DNA of 32,945 nt from Nephromyces sp. MM_2019 (taxonomy: Eukaryota > Apicomplexa > Aconoidasida > Nephromycida), in contig JADHZB010001029.1 in NCBI GenBank assembly GCA_015657535.1, positions 1 through 32,945 on the forward strand. Direction: 5' to 3'. Positions 11,315 through 21,468 of this stretch are shown here, one piece after another. The first letter of the stretch is position 1; every line of letters begins with the position of its first letter. Made by a program: the position numbers and the translations under genes. The notes beneath the pieces are model-generated. The model did not search any database and was not told the DNA's origin. It saw only the letters and a program-made list of their open reading frames with translations.

Positions 11315-14300
11315 GAGAGAGAGTGCTTTTGGGAATATTGCGAGATTTCAGAGAATACTTCTCAATCTTCTCCCTAGACGAAAGGAGGAGCATCTCCGTG
11401 TGTGTGCCTCAATGAATAAAGTCTCCAAAGGAAACACAAAAATCACCTGAAACTGAACGAATACCTACATTTTTGTAGGAATTTATCGGACAAAACGCAG
11501 CCTAAAGAACACACCAGGAAGATGTCAACAAAAAACACTCCTAAATCACATCTCAGGTACTTCCACTATACAAGGAAGCGTGTGCAAGCAAATAAAAACG
11601 CACACACAGAAGATGAAGTTCGAAAAGACTTCGCTTAAGCTCCTGTTGAAGACGCACACCTTTGTTTCAGGGTGTGAAATCGTTGTGAAGTAGCTTTTTT
11701 CATGAAGGAGAGTTTAGTCAGAAATACCACAAGCAAAGCTTTTGAAGAGAGAAAATTGAAGGGAAAAGCTGCAGAAAAACGCCTATAGAAGAGAGTTGAA
11801 GGGAAAAACTGCGAAAAAAAATATTTTCGAAGCTGAAACTTCAAGCATTCTTTGCGACCACAAATCAGCAAAACGCACAAAGCATGACATACAATCAGAT
11901 CAAAACTGAATTTCACTGCAAAAAATCGCAAAAAGCTGCATCTGTAAGTAAAATACAGGAAACAAAAGCACTAAGGTTTGCACACAAAATGAAGCAGAAA
12001 AAAAAACCAAAAAAACTATGTTTTCCATGAAACAGCACAGAAAATGCTGAAAAAAAACATCAGCTTTTAGCATTGATTATGAGAAAAAAAAGCTTAAAGA
12101 AGTACCTTCACAAGTTCGCATACACAAGCAAAAAGAATACAGGAGATATATAAAAAAACACACTAATACAAACGTGAGGGTTTACGGAAGCAAAAACATC
12201 AAAATCTGCTAAAAAAGTCATCAAAAATAACAAAAAAACCCAAAGGTGCAAGTGAAACTACAAAGAAAGCACCTCACACACAGCAAGTACACGCATATAG
12301 TGTGGTACAGATTATACTGGTTGCAGATAAAGTGAAAGATAGATATACAATTTTAATAGTACCTGGAATACTATAGCCTAATACGATAATGTGTGAACAG
12401 CAAAGCTGTCGGCTCATTTTAAAGCAACAACAAACCATCGTTAAGACGAAAATGCTGAAGAATTCATAAACTTTGAAAAAGCTCAAAAATGCAACTGAGG
12501 AGAACTTTATGAGGTGTATATACACGAGAAATGTAGCAAAAAAAGAGGAAATAGGTAAGACATACACAAGAAGAAATAATATCGAAAAAAAACAAAAAGG
12601 TGGGGTAAAAGCACAAAAAAAAATATAAAGGATAAAAACAACACCAAACTCTCAGATAGATCGACATTCACAATACGAAAACATATAACGACACACCGAA
12701 TAAAAAGCGAATATATAATGCCTGCCTCCTCACGATAGAAAAGGCTGCAGTAAATCAGTCTTTTAGTGTATCTAAAACAGTAAAAATCAACTTTCAAGAA
12801 ACGCTAAAACTTCAGTATAAGATGCTATACAGTATCGCATCGTGTAGTATAGGTAAAACAAACTAAACGCTTACGCATTTTGTTAGACGTATTTGCAACA
12901 GACGTTTCAGAAACAACAAAACGCCTTGAGAAGACAGAGACTATCGCAAACTCGCCGAAGAAACGGGAAGAATATGGTAAATTATCCATACAGCAGGTAT
13001 ATACAGATAGTATCCTTCAAAACGCTCACACAATGCTAAGAAGATCGGTTTAAAACAATCATTACACTACATTTTAAACAGCGAAAGAAAAAACAAACAC
13101 ACACACAAAACAATTTGCTCTCATCAAATCAAAGAAACTTATTATTACATATCAAAGTGTACATACACTCATGACAGTCATGAGTATACTACCTTCAGTA
13201 AGTGAAAAAATGCCTTTTATTGTAGTAATTACTCAAAAGACATACGCGCCAGGACACACCATTTCCAGCAACCGACTCCCATACCAACCCATCTACCCAC
13301 ACACCATTTCCACCAACCCACCACCCCCCAAACTGACACACCCTTCGGCACACACCCCTCCACACACAACACTCCGGCGCTAATATAGGAAACTGCAAAA
13401 CTGGGCATTTTTCGGCAATCCTTTCAGTCTAAAATTACCTGTATAGCATACGTATCTCTCTTCGTCTCTATAATATCTCCCCCCCCTTTCAAGCACCAGA
13501 CTTATCGTGTGTGTGCTAACACTAGGCAGCAGTTTTGCAGGTCTTTCTGTGTCCAGTAACTGCGTGGAACGGATGATTTGAAGACACTTCCATTCCCCTT
13601 ACTATAGCACTAGTAGAGGGCACGACACACAATAGGTGTCTTCAGACTCTGAAGACCCTCCCTCACATATATCACTAGAACAACCACTAGCTAGTAGGGT
13701 ATGCATAAACCCACACACCGAAAGTGAGCGACAGACCGAGATAAACAACACGAACACATGGAGAAACACACACACACAGATATGACCCAGGAGAGATGAA
13801 CGAAAAGCTCCTTCTATACAGCGATATAGAGACGAATGTTATTATCTTACCTAAACGTTGTATCAATTGAGATATCCTCCCACTTTCCCAGGGACTCTAC
13901 TATACACTCACGAGCCTGAGGAGTAGAAGAAGGGCAGAGAAATCACGCGCATACGCTTCAAGAAAAACAAGCTACTGCTAAGCAAAAGAAGGTGCGTGTG
14001 CGCGTCTGCACGTGATCTTAGGAAGTGGGAGGAGTTCACAGGAGAGTGGAGTTTAGTAGGAAAAGCCTAGGGAGAAAGATTGGGAAGAATGGAGGTTTAA
14101 AGAGCTCAGCGAAACTCCAATACACGCAGAAACAGTGAAGCATAGTGGGGGAAGACAAACACACACACATGAGCACATATGAGCACACAGATACACAAAC
14201 ATGAGCGCACAGATACACACACATGAGCACACACACACGCACACACACGCACACAGGGGTGTCCATAGAAGATTCGTCCAAAAGCAAGTGAAAATAAAAA

Positions 14301-17300
14301 CGCAGAAAGGCAATGAAACGCTTCCTAACAAGCGGAAACGACATATACATGCACACACCCAAGCTTAGGCAAAACAGAGGAGAAAAAAAAGCAGGATGAA
14401 GAAGAGCTAAACTAAAGGATGCAGCATGTACTAAAACCATTGTGGGAGAAGCACCAAACTCCCCATTCTGGAATCCCAAAAACGAGTAAAGCATCAACAG
14501 AGAAAACCATAAAGCTCCAAAATTGAGTAGAAGGAGTAAAGCATCTATGAAAAATCACAGAAGCCATCAAATTTACAATTTGAAAGCATTAAAAAGTAAA
14601 AAAATCCAAACCATCTGCCTCTTTCTCCTTTCTTCTTCGTGTGCACGCTTCTGAGCTTGACTCATGTATTCTGCAAACGCTTGCTTCTTCTCACCACGAC
14701 TCAGTGCACTCAATGAAGCCCACCTGCACACGGCACTTTGATAAAGAAAAATGTAAAAAACCATCTCACAAACACACACTAAAGAGTTGCGTTACACCAG
14801 GAAGGAAGAAGGAAATGTGAAAAGGTGCGTATTCATGAAGAATATTAGAGATACACACAGCAAAAACAAAGCATACATAAACATAAGCTCACAAAGAGAT
14901 ACACATACATACAAAAAGCAGAAAACAAAGCATATATGCAAGCTCACAGAGTGAACATATACACAAAGAAACACACACACCAGAAACAGAAAAAAGAAAA
15001 GTAACAAGAATTGAGTATACGCAAGCGCGAGACACACAAGGAACACCATACGCAAGCCTGGGTAGACACACAGCACAACACACACCATACACAACATATC
15101 ACACGTAGCACACTACCCATACACACCACACAAAAACACAACACACTCAAAAACTCATCAATTTCGCACCTTTTGTCAGCCTCTAGTTGCTTGGAAGCCG
15201 ACTCCCAAGTAGTCTTTGGAGGGAAATTTTTCGCCTCAAACAAGATCTGCGCACACGAAATCGAGCATGTGAAGATGAAGAAGCAACGAAAGCATTTCAA
15301 CACACAAAATGCATAAATTTGGCCAACTTAGATGTTTTTAGAAGACATTTTTGATTTTTTTCTTCAAGTTGAAGTAATCGTTGAAAAAATGACGAATGTA
15401 TATCTAAAACATATCATTTTTTGAGAAGAAAAGGATATGGTTTAAACACAGCAACACACAAAAATGTAAAACAGACAAAAACATGCAAAAAAGAGTTTTT
15501 TTCATCGAAAAAAAAAAAACTTAATCCCTTGGAAAATTGTTTGAATTCATCTTCAAGGCAGCAGGCTGCAGTACAGTATACACTATTTATATAACTGGAA
15601 GAAAAACAAAAATACACACACACACAGATGAAGAAGATGCAGGCAAACCCGACACACACACACAGAACACAAAAAAAAAACCGACACAAATAAAATACAC
15701 CCATATACACAAATACCCACACACACACACATTTACCCGCACATACATACATCCATCCAAACACGCACACCAACCCACACACCAACCCATACTCACATAG
15801 ATCTTCAACGCTCACCTTTAGATGTCCACGTGCTTCAGCCTTCGTCTCAAACTTAGGCCACTGCGCTTCCTGAGGTTTCTCTGCTTGCAGCTTCTGGGAA
15901 TAAGCAAAACCACACACAATCAATCCGCTTGCTATACTCCTGCTCATCTCACTCAAGTATATAAAAAGAGCAAAAAAAGCAAGGCACACACAGAGTACAA
16001 ACACACTAAAAAAACACCTCCATAAACTTAAAAAGCTGATAAAGCAGAGCAAAACAGCTCATTGAGATTACGAAGAGATGATCATTAGCTTTTGCTGCTG
16101 TGTGTGGAATCTAAAACGCATAAATCAATGAAAGTAATAACTAAATAAAGTAGATAAAAAGAGTTCTATTAAAACACACACACACATACACACACACAAG
16201 TGCTAAACCTAGAAAAGTTTAGAAGATTTAATAGCTTCTTAATCTTTATAAAATTCTGCACTAGAGGTGTAACGAAAATACATCTTCAATGAAACTGCTC
16301 AAGAATATCACAAATAATCGGCATTCCTTCAGCACACAAACAAAAGTCTTCACCCAGGGAAAACACACACGAAGGTGTGCTCCTGCACCTTATACGGAAA
16401 AACGCATACACAGGTGTGCCTTTATACTTTCCAAGGAAAGACACACACAGCTACGATCTGCCAACCTCCACCTCACGCACAATGATCCCTCAAGGAAGTC
16501 CAAGTATAAAATCACACAACGGGCTTCTCATCGCTCAATAAAAACACACACAGCCATCCTAAAGTAGACGGCCCTACCAAATCTTAAAAATTTCAGTAAA
16601 AACACATCAAAAGCTGTAAAAAAACAGCGAAATCATCGATACACACACACCTCCTTCACAGTAAACGAATGTATACCTCCAATGTACACAAAAAAGGCTC
16701 AATTCTAACTATATATATACCTCCCTCAGCTTCAAAACCTCCTCAGGAAACTCCCAAGTACTTTGCTTAGTCTCTTTGTTATGCCAGTAAGTTCTTCCAT
16801 CTGCCACAGTATACTCTTTCCAAGGCGTCTGGTTTGATAGGCGAAGCTCTTCAGGAGTTTTCAGCTCATCAGGCTTATCCCATTGAGAGATGGAAAGCTG
16901 AAGGGAAGATGCAGAATAAGGTGGAAAATAGAGGCTAGGGAGAGTCACACACAAAAGTGCGCACAAATATGTGCACAAAGAAGCACAAAAAAAGACAAAA
17001 ACACACCTCCACACACCCGAACCCTCCCACTCCAACCCAAACCCTCAACACCTCATACTCCCATACCAAGACACCCCGTCACTGCGTCCCACACCCCCTC
17101 ATTCTAACCCGCACCATCACACCCCCACACCCTCACTCCCCCCAATCCCTCACTTTTGCATTAGAGTAATACTTCCTCCCATTCTTCGCAGTGTGTTCTG
17201 TCCAGTCCGAAGCTTTCTGCTCACCCGACTGTTCATCAGTATGAGGTTTCCCTGCTTCATCATTAGAGGCTAAGACAAAGTTTGGGGGTCGAGGAAGCTG

Positions 17301-17795
17301 AAGGGGAGTAGGAAAAGCTCCCCCTCCCACCCCCCCTCTTCCACCAGCAGCACCCCCCAACATTTGCGTAGATAACGAAGGGGCATACTGTAGCATAGTA
17401 GGAGCTCCAGAAGGCACCTGTAAATGGGGGAGTTGTAAGCCCCCAGAAAAAAGGAATTGAGGAAGAGGAAGAGGAGGAAAACGAAGAGGAGGAGGATTCA
17501 CCCCTAAAGGAAGACCAGAGGTAGTGCCGGCATTCATCAACAATGAAGTGCTGCTCTGCTGATTTAATGGCATTACCCCCCCTGAAGGAGGAGAAGTCCC
17601 ACTATGAGAGATTACTGAAGATCTACTGTTCAAGCTGGGGGGAGGGAAAACCCCACCTTGTTGTGCCTGCATTGGAAAACTCCCTCCCGTACTCATCACG
17701 TTGATCGAAGATGATGAATTCATTGAAGAACTCCCTGAAGCATACAGTTTGTTGTTGTGCATCATCTGTTGGCTGCCATGGTGAGATCCATCCAT
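4955..17795 (-). CDS. PRP40: Pre-mRNA-processing factor PRP40 (WW and FF domain splicing factor), about 15 exons
   Basis: A U1 snRNP-associated splicing factor that bridges the intron ends early in spliceosome assembly. Exons in transcript order: 17154-17795, 16721-16897, 15816-15893, 15170-15246, 14612-14723, 13851-13915, 10973-11120, 10194-10240, 9589-9660, 8631-8742, 8019-8168, 7425-7487 (uncertain), 7273-7358, 6629-6812, 4955-5599 (TAA stop). All have GT donors and AG acceptors, and phases match at every join, giving about 885 residues. WW1 (W198 to P223) is split by intron 1; WW2 has W240 and W262. Five FF domains lie near residues 288-346, 363-420, 428-487, 503-560 and 655-717; IGQPGSTPLELF in FF4 is nearly as in animal and plant PRP40. 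The N-terminus is Ser/Gly/Pro-rich. The last exon adds an Arg/Ser and acidic tail ending SGSDSDTWVRG. ATG 17795 is the first Met in frame; a 5' UTR intron may end at 17803, and TATAAAAG occurs at 17817-17824. Confidence 0.93.
5797..5858. repeat. CTAT/CTAC tetranucleotide microsatellite
   Basis: A run of tetranucleotides alternating CTAT, CTAC and CTGT, translated spuriously as repeated YLSIYLS. It lies inside the last PRP40 intron. Confidence 0.8.
6145..6216 (-). pseudogene. Degenerate tRNA-like sequence (Phe-type anticodon loop)
   Basis: On the minus strand, a D-arm-like TACCTCAGTAGATAGAGC is followed at normal spacing by an anticodon loop CTGAACA (anticodon GAA) and a T-arm core GGTTCGATTC. 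These are the two internal promoter boxes of a tRNA gene. The anticodon stem pairs at four of five positions. The T stem has one mismatch and wobble pairs, and I found no acceptor-stem pairing. It looks like a decayed tRNA gene or a tRNA-derived short element sitting inside an intron, in the same orientation as PRP40. Confidence 0.45.
7425..7487 (-). other. PRP40: Uncertain small exon of PRP40 (exon 12)
   Basis: Sequence is missing between FF4 (ending PLELFEE) and the exon at 7273-7358. Frame EEAIDEFFASPA here closely fits the PRP40 family pattern after LFE. The only phase-compatible solution with GT-AG ends that I found uses an acceptor after GAAAG (start 7487) and a donor before GTGTGT (end 7425), adding 21 residues. 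A better donor-like GTATGT at 7428 would break the frame into the next exon, and the upstream exon end at 8019 is also unproven. Confidence 0.35.
7554..7641. repeat. 22-bp minisatellite, four copies, containing TGTACGTACA
   Basis: Four tandem imperfect 22-bp units (7554, 7576, 7598, 7620) with a core of ATATAGGTGTACGTACAC. Units 1 and 4 contain the perfect palindrome TGTACGTACA. Located in a PRP40 intron. Confidence 0.8.
9121..9331. repeat. G/T-rich minisatellite (GTGTGGAAGCGTGTGTGGGG-type)
   Basis: Tandem, irregular units built from GGTGTGGAAGCGTGTGTGG and GGTGTGAAGGCGTGTGTG, with runs of up to seven Gs. It lies in PRP40 intron 9. Open frames on both strands here are repeat artefacts. Confidence 0.85.
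9661..10193 (-). other. PRP40 intron 8; no further content recognised
   Basis: Bounded by donor GTAAGC after CTATGCAC and acceptor TTTCTAG before the TGG codon of FF3. A-rich on the plus strand, with scattered CA repeats only. Confidence 0.7.
10738..10945. repeat. 28-bp minisatellite interrupted by an assembly gap
   Basis: Tandem units of about 28 bp with core CACGCACACGCACTCAATTT and a CCCTGCTC linker. At least five units are visible on the two sides of a run of Ns, so the true copy number is unknown. It lies in the 732-bp intron 7 of PRP40, close to the donor at 10972. Confidence 0.85.
10813..10862. other. Assembly gap: 50 unknown bases
   Basis: Exactly 50 consecutive Ns inside the 28-bp minisatellite, presumably a placeholder where the assembly collapsed. 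The gap lies in an intron, so it should not affect the PRP40 protein. Confidence 0.99.
11121..13850 (-). other. PRP40 intron 6, about 2.7 kb, no nested gene recognised
   Basis: The longest PRP40 intron, splitting FF2 between TTF and SDFAEAF. It starts GTAAGA and ends TTTTTTAG. The plus strand is A-rich with a CA microsatellite at about 11281-11314, and a C-rich stretch near 13250-13375 built from ACCATTTCC/CAACCCA-like pieces. Frames of up to 98 codons on the minus strand (for example 11635-11931) are Phe/Leu-rich products of T-rich DNA and show no protein features. Confidence 0.65.
13916..14611 (-). repeat. PRP40 intron 5 with CA-rich tandem array (14155-14258)
   Basis: The core of this intron is an array of CACACACATGAGCACA and CACAGATACACA pieces in several copies. 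The sense strand is TG-rich. No coding sequence seen beyond repeat artefacts rich in Cys and Val. Confidence 0.7.
14724..16720 (-). other. PRP40 introns 2-4 flanking two short exons
   Basis: Apart from the exons at 15170-15246 and 15816-15893, this stretch is CA-rich on the plus strand, especially 15615-15790 and 16160-16200. The open frames of 60-210 codons that overlap it owe most of their length to these repeats. Only 26 codons of each correspond to spliced coding sequence. Confidence 0.7.
16898..17153 (-). other. PRP40 intron 1, C-rich on the plus strand
   Basis: Splits WW1 exactly between NAK and LSISQW (donor GTGAGG, acceptor CCCTTCAG). Bases 17000-17150 are dominated by CCCACACC- and CCCTCA-type runs, so the sense transcript has G runs directly after the donor. 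Confidence 0.75.
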
Positions 17796-17802
17796 AGCAA
17801 GG

Positions 17803-18030
17803 CTGTGAAGAGGAAGCTTTTATACGAAAATCACCGGAAATTCCAGAAAAAAGGGGAGAATTACATGAAGCAGTAATTTTTTGTGAAAATGAGGATGAGA
17901 AAGAGAGAGGAGCGAAAAATAAGTGTGGATTCGCATGTAAAGGAAGTGTAGATCGCATACAAAGATAGTTTGGATTCGAATGCACACACGAAGAAGGGCA
18001 AATTCACGTGCAAAGTCATGCGAAAACACT
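17803..18030 (-). promoter_or_regulatory. PRP40 5' flank: possible 5' UTR intron end and TATA-like box
   Basis: On the minus strand, TCCTCTTCACAG precedes CCTTGCT and then the start ATG, a good 3' splice site for a leader intron. TATAAAAG lies at 17817-17824. The two readings exclude each other, and neither is proven. Confidence 0.3.
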
Positions 18031-19863
18031 TACACACATGAAATCAGGAGTATATCCCTACATCCACATGATAGCCAAGAGTACATCAACAAAAAAAACT
18101 ATCAAGAGTAAATCCACACACACATAGCAGCCAAAATCATATACTCAATCGCACTTTTAAAACAGCTATAAAAACTTGCTATTATACCGTCACAGGATGA
18201 AGCATTGCAAACACACATGAGATACACTTGATAAACAAACATATAACTATACATCAGAGCAGCACCTTCGTAAAGAAACCAACAATCGAAATTTCCCTTT
18301 ACAGATACTCTTTTCAAGAATTCTAAAACTTTCGCGTCTGGGAGATATTCGCTAAATCTTTATTTCCTTCCAAAACTGAACGAAAGAATCTTAACAACTT
18401 GTAGCTAAGAAAGATCTCTCTTCATGTGAAAGGCTGGGAAAACATGCTCTTCATAACACTAGTTTTTAAAAACTTAGTATATAGCATGATATAGCAGAAA
18501 TTGAATACAAGAGGATGGCACAAACTGATGGCAAGATATTCTACGGAAAAACCACAGGGGAAAGATGAAAAAGGAGGAAACGGAGAAGAGGAGGGAGGAA
18601 ATATGAAAGGAAAGAAGCACATCAAAAAAAAAATTAGAAGCATAAGCAAGAAAATCTACCCACCGAGTCCAATAGAATCCAATGAATCGATTGCGTCTCC
18701 TGTTCTTCTAAGCAAATACTAAAAATACAATCGAAAAAAAACAAAGAAGATTTAATTTTCTTTGAAGAAGCATCAATGATAGGCAGCACCAAATTTAGCG
18801 CCCTCATAAGGGGTTTCGCCCCAAGCAGACAGAAAATATCTCATCATACCCCCTCTCTGTCTTTAATATTCTCCATAGTTATTAGATTGGGGGGTCTGTT
18901 TTTACATGAAAGGCTACAGTAAAGCAGTCAAAAATCAAGATATCTAAAGGTAAGCTACCGGTGAGCTATTCTACTGCTGGAGTACAAGGTTACCCACGTA
19001 AAAACGCGTGAACTGGAAAGACAGGATATCATATAGGAAACCCTGCAAAGGGGAGAAAATAAAAAACCCCACGCACAAACCTAACGGGTAGCGGAAAAAA
19101 AAGACATGAATGACTTCTCTGCGTGTGACCAAGAAAAAAGGCAGAGAAACAGGCAGTAGCAGGGTATCAAAAAGGGACAACGAACTAATCACAAAAAATG
19201 TATGCAGTGAAAGCACGGAGAAGCGAAAATGTAGAAAAAAAGTGCTTTCCTGGGAAGTTGAGAAAAAGAGCAGAAATCTAGACTCACTCTAAAATGGATA
19301 CAAACTCACTTGCATACAGAAAGAGAGATGCTATAGGAACATTGAAAGAAATTGCAGTATAAAAACATACACAAGATCTAAGACCCAGAAAAACTGACAC
19401 ACACAAAATAAACCTCTGCATTATATCACACATATCCAACACACAAGATCTAAAAGCCAAAGAAACTAACGCAAACAAGATCAAAAGTGTACATTATAAA
19501 CACAGATAAGAGGTGTACGTACATTCAACTACGGCAAAAACAAGAGAAAACGCCGCAAGAATGAGTAGATTTGGAGAAAAGGGGAAACAGCAAGCATCAG
19601 CGTCTTCTCTGTCGAAAAATGTAAGTCATGAGATATTCTCGTTGGTATGCTTGAATATAGCATCTTCTTCCTGCTTATTGCTGTCACTGCACCTTTTAAA
19701 TCTTCCTTAGTAGGAAAACCGCCACAGGAAGCGACTGTCGGAGGAAAGCTTTTGAGGGTTAAGACTAGGACACGCGGCGAGAATATCTTCCCAAGGCTAA
19801 CCCACGAGGCTATAAAAAGTAGAGGAGGGAATGGCGTAGAGATTTTGAGGTGGTTGAGGACGT

Positions 19864-19878
19864 GGTGGCGTTGCCACC
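19864..19878. other. Perfect 6-bp hairpin GGTGGC-GTT-GCCACC
   Basis: GGTGGC and GCCACC are separated by GTT, with two flanking G-T wobbles possible. It sits in the only G+C-richer patch between 18 and 20 kb, which could mark a structured RNA, but no known RNA family was recognised. Confidence 0.5.
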
Positions 19879-20107
19879 GTATAGAGGTTAGTCATTGGCT
19901 AGACGCCAAGTATACCAGCAAGTACATTATACACACACGTACACACACACGCCCAAAACGGGGGCTTTACAAAATAGAGTTAAAGCTTTTTTATTAAGAG
20001 AGCGGGTCCATTTGACGTAAGGCATATACGGGGTATGAGTTTTATTGGGGGAGAGCTTCGTCCGGTGTGCGTGAGGTGGACATGGGGGCAACCAAGGGTA
20101 TCGAATA

Positions 20108-20240
20108 GTGTGTAAATGGGGTGGAGGAGTTGGGGGGTGGACAAGATGGGGTGAAACACTTGGGGTGGAGAAGTTGGGGAGATTTGGGAGGAAGTGGGGG
20201 GGTTGGAGTTGAGGGGGAGTTGTTGTGGGGGGTATATTGG
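20108..20240 (+). repeat. G-run tract (potential G-quadruplex)
   Basis: Repeated runs of three to seven Gs separated by short T/A spacers, such as TTGGGGAGATTTGGGAGG, over about 130 bases of the plus strand. Consensus-like pieces GGGGTGGA and AGTTGGGG recur. Confidence 0.7.
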
Positions 20241-20301
20241 TACTTAGTAGATATATGGAGATTTAGGAGTTATATGGGTATTTAGTAGATCTAGGTGAGT
20301 T

Positions 20302-20499
20302 TTGGAGGAATATTCAAATTCAGCAGGTATATTGCGGCTTAGGAGGTATAAGGAGCTCTATGAGGATCGACACACTGCTTTTATAGGATTTACACTTGAC
20401 TTCCAACGTATATATCCATACTTAACTTTTGCTGAAGTGAAGGGTTGGAAAAACTACCACGCCACAGTTACTGATTGGGAAGATTGTGTGTTAGCATAA
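20302..20499 (+). CDS. Possible coding exon, unrecognised
   Basis: The frame ends at a stop at 20497-20499 and includes RRYKELYEDRHTAFIGFTLD and YLTFAEVKGWKNYHATVTDW, which look like real protein with few repeats. It lacks an ATG, and TTG is the only start-like codon. An acceptor-like GCTTAG precedes the RRYKELYED part, so it may be a terminal exon of a plus-strand gene or a decayed gene fragment. No upstream exon with matching phase was found. Confidence 0.25.
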   Translation: MEEYSNSAGILRLRRYKELYEDRHTAFIGFTLDFQRIYPYLTFAEVKGWKNYHATVTDWEDCVLA

Positions 20500-21158
20500 A
20501 GTCGTGCGAGTGGCAACTTCATAAAGCGCAGCGGTAAAACTTGATGCCTCATTAATGCTGAAGTGCCAAAAACTTCCTATATTTTGGTCTTTTAGGCTCT
20601 ATTCCTTAGGACATTACGAATGAGCTAATCAGCTAGTCTCCAGCTTCCAGCGATATATTTTGTGCTCTTTTAATCTTTAGAATCTCTTTCCTCAGCTTAC
20701 AGTGCTATACTTTTGCTCTCACATATTTATCTCATCATTCTCCCTTCAATACAGCTGAAATCACCAAGAAATACTTTTTTCATCGTAATCTCAGCGACTT
20801 CCTGAATCAGCCACTGATGCTGCATAAAAACTGCTAGTACTGATTTGGGTATCGTGTCGGAGCGATAAGACAAAACTCATATTCCACGCGATTGAATTTA
20901 AGAATAAAGGTTACATATATTACGGCAGTGTTTACCGAGAAGTATCCTTCACGAAGTGTTTCATACTATCATCGTCTGCACTCTTAATTGGCAGCTGTTT
21001 TCTGCGTGTTGAAGCTTCGGTACTTTATTTAACGGCAGTATCGAAACTTGTTACAGCCCATGCTCTTTCGGAGCTTAACATGTGAAGTTACCAAGCAAAT
21101 ACTCACAAAACGCCACGAATTTTTTTTGGTTTGCTTGATTTGAAGAGCATTTGAGCAG

Positions 21159-21258
21159 TTTAGTGAGAGTGTGAGGAGATTAGTGAGAGTGTGAGGAGTT
21201 TAGTGAGAGTTTGAGGTTAATGGGCGTTTGAGGAGTTTAGTGAGTATTTGAGGAGTTG
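21159..21258. repeat. 20-bp minisatellite
   Basis: About four to five imperfect tandem copies of TTTAGTGAGAGTGTGAGGAG; the third and fourth copies are diverged and one carries a short insertion. Confidence 0.8.
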
Positions 21259-21468
21259 CGCTAAAAGATGTATACTGTCAAGAGCAGCAAAAACTGATTT
21301 TATAGCATCTAGAAAAAAAGTCACAATCGATCTGTTTCAAGGCGGGTATATGACACAATCAGGCTAATTTATGGAGGTTCAAGCGAAAAAGTTCAAATAA
21401 AAAGAAGCAGCAAGTTACAGATGAAACAACTCACGGATGACACAGCAACTCGCGGGTGACACAGCAAG

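Larger units (their letters stand above)
18031..21468. other. Intergenic region, mostly unexplained
   Basis: About 3.4 kb between PRP40 and the next minus-strand gene. It holds a short GGGG/CCCC hairpin (18810-18822), a slightly G+C-richer patch at 19690-19930 with a perfect hairpin, a G-run tract and a 20-bp minisatellite, each listed separately. One plus-strand frame (20302-20499) looks protein-like. I could not assign any RNA gene. Confidence 0.4.

Noticed and set aside
11635..11931. 98-codon minus-strand frame in the largest PRP40 intron
   Set aside because: Phe/Leu-rich product of T-rich DNA; the exons on both sides already join in phase as FF2 without it.
14036..14497. 153-codon minus-strand frame with membrane-like segments
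   Set aside because: The Cys/Val-rich stretch comes from CA/TG repeats; PRP40 exons 5 and 6 join in phase across it.
15414..16052. 212-codon minus-strand frame
   Set aside because: Only 26 codons (15816-15893) match PRP40; the rest reads through introns with TG repeats.
18810..18822. GGGG-TTTCG-CCCC hairpin as a terminator
   Set aside because: Intrinsic terminators are bacterial; the stem is only 4 bp and no gene ends here.
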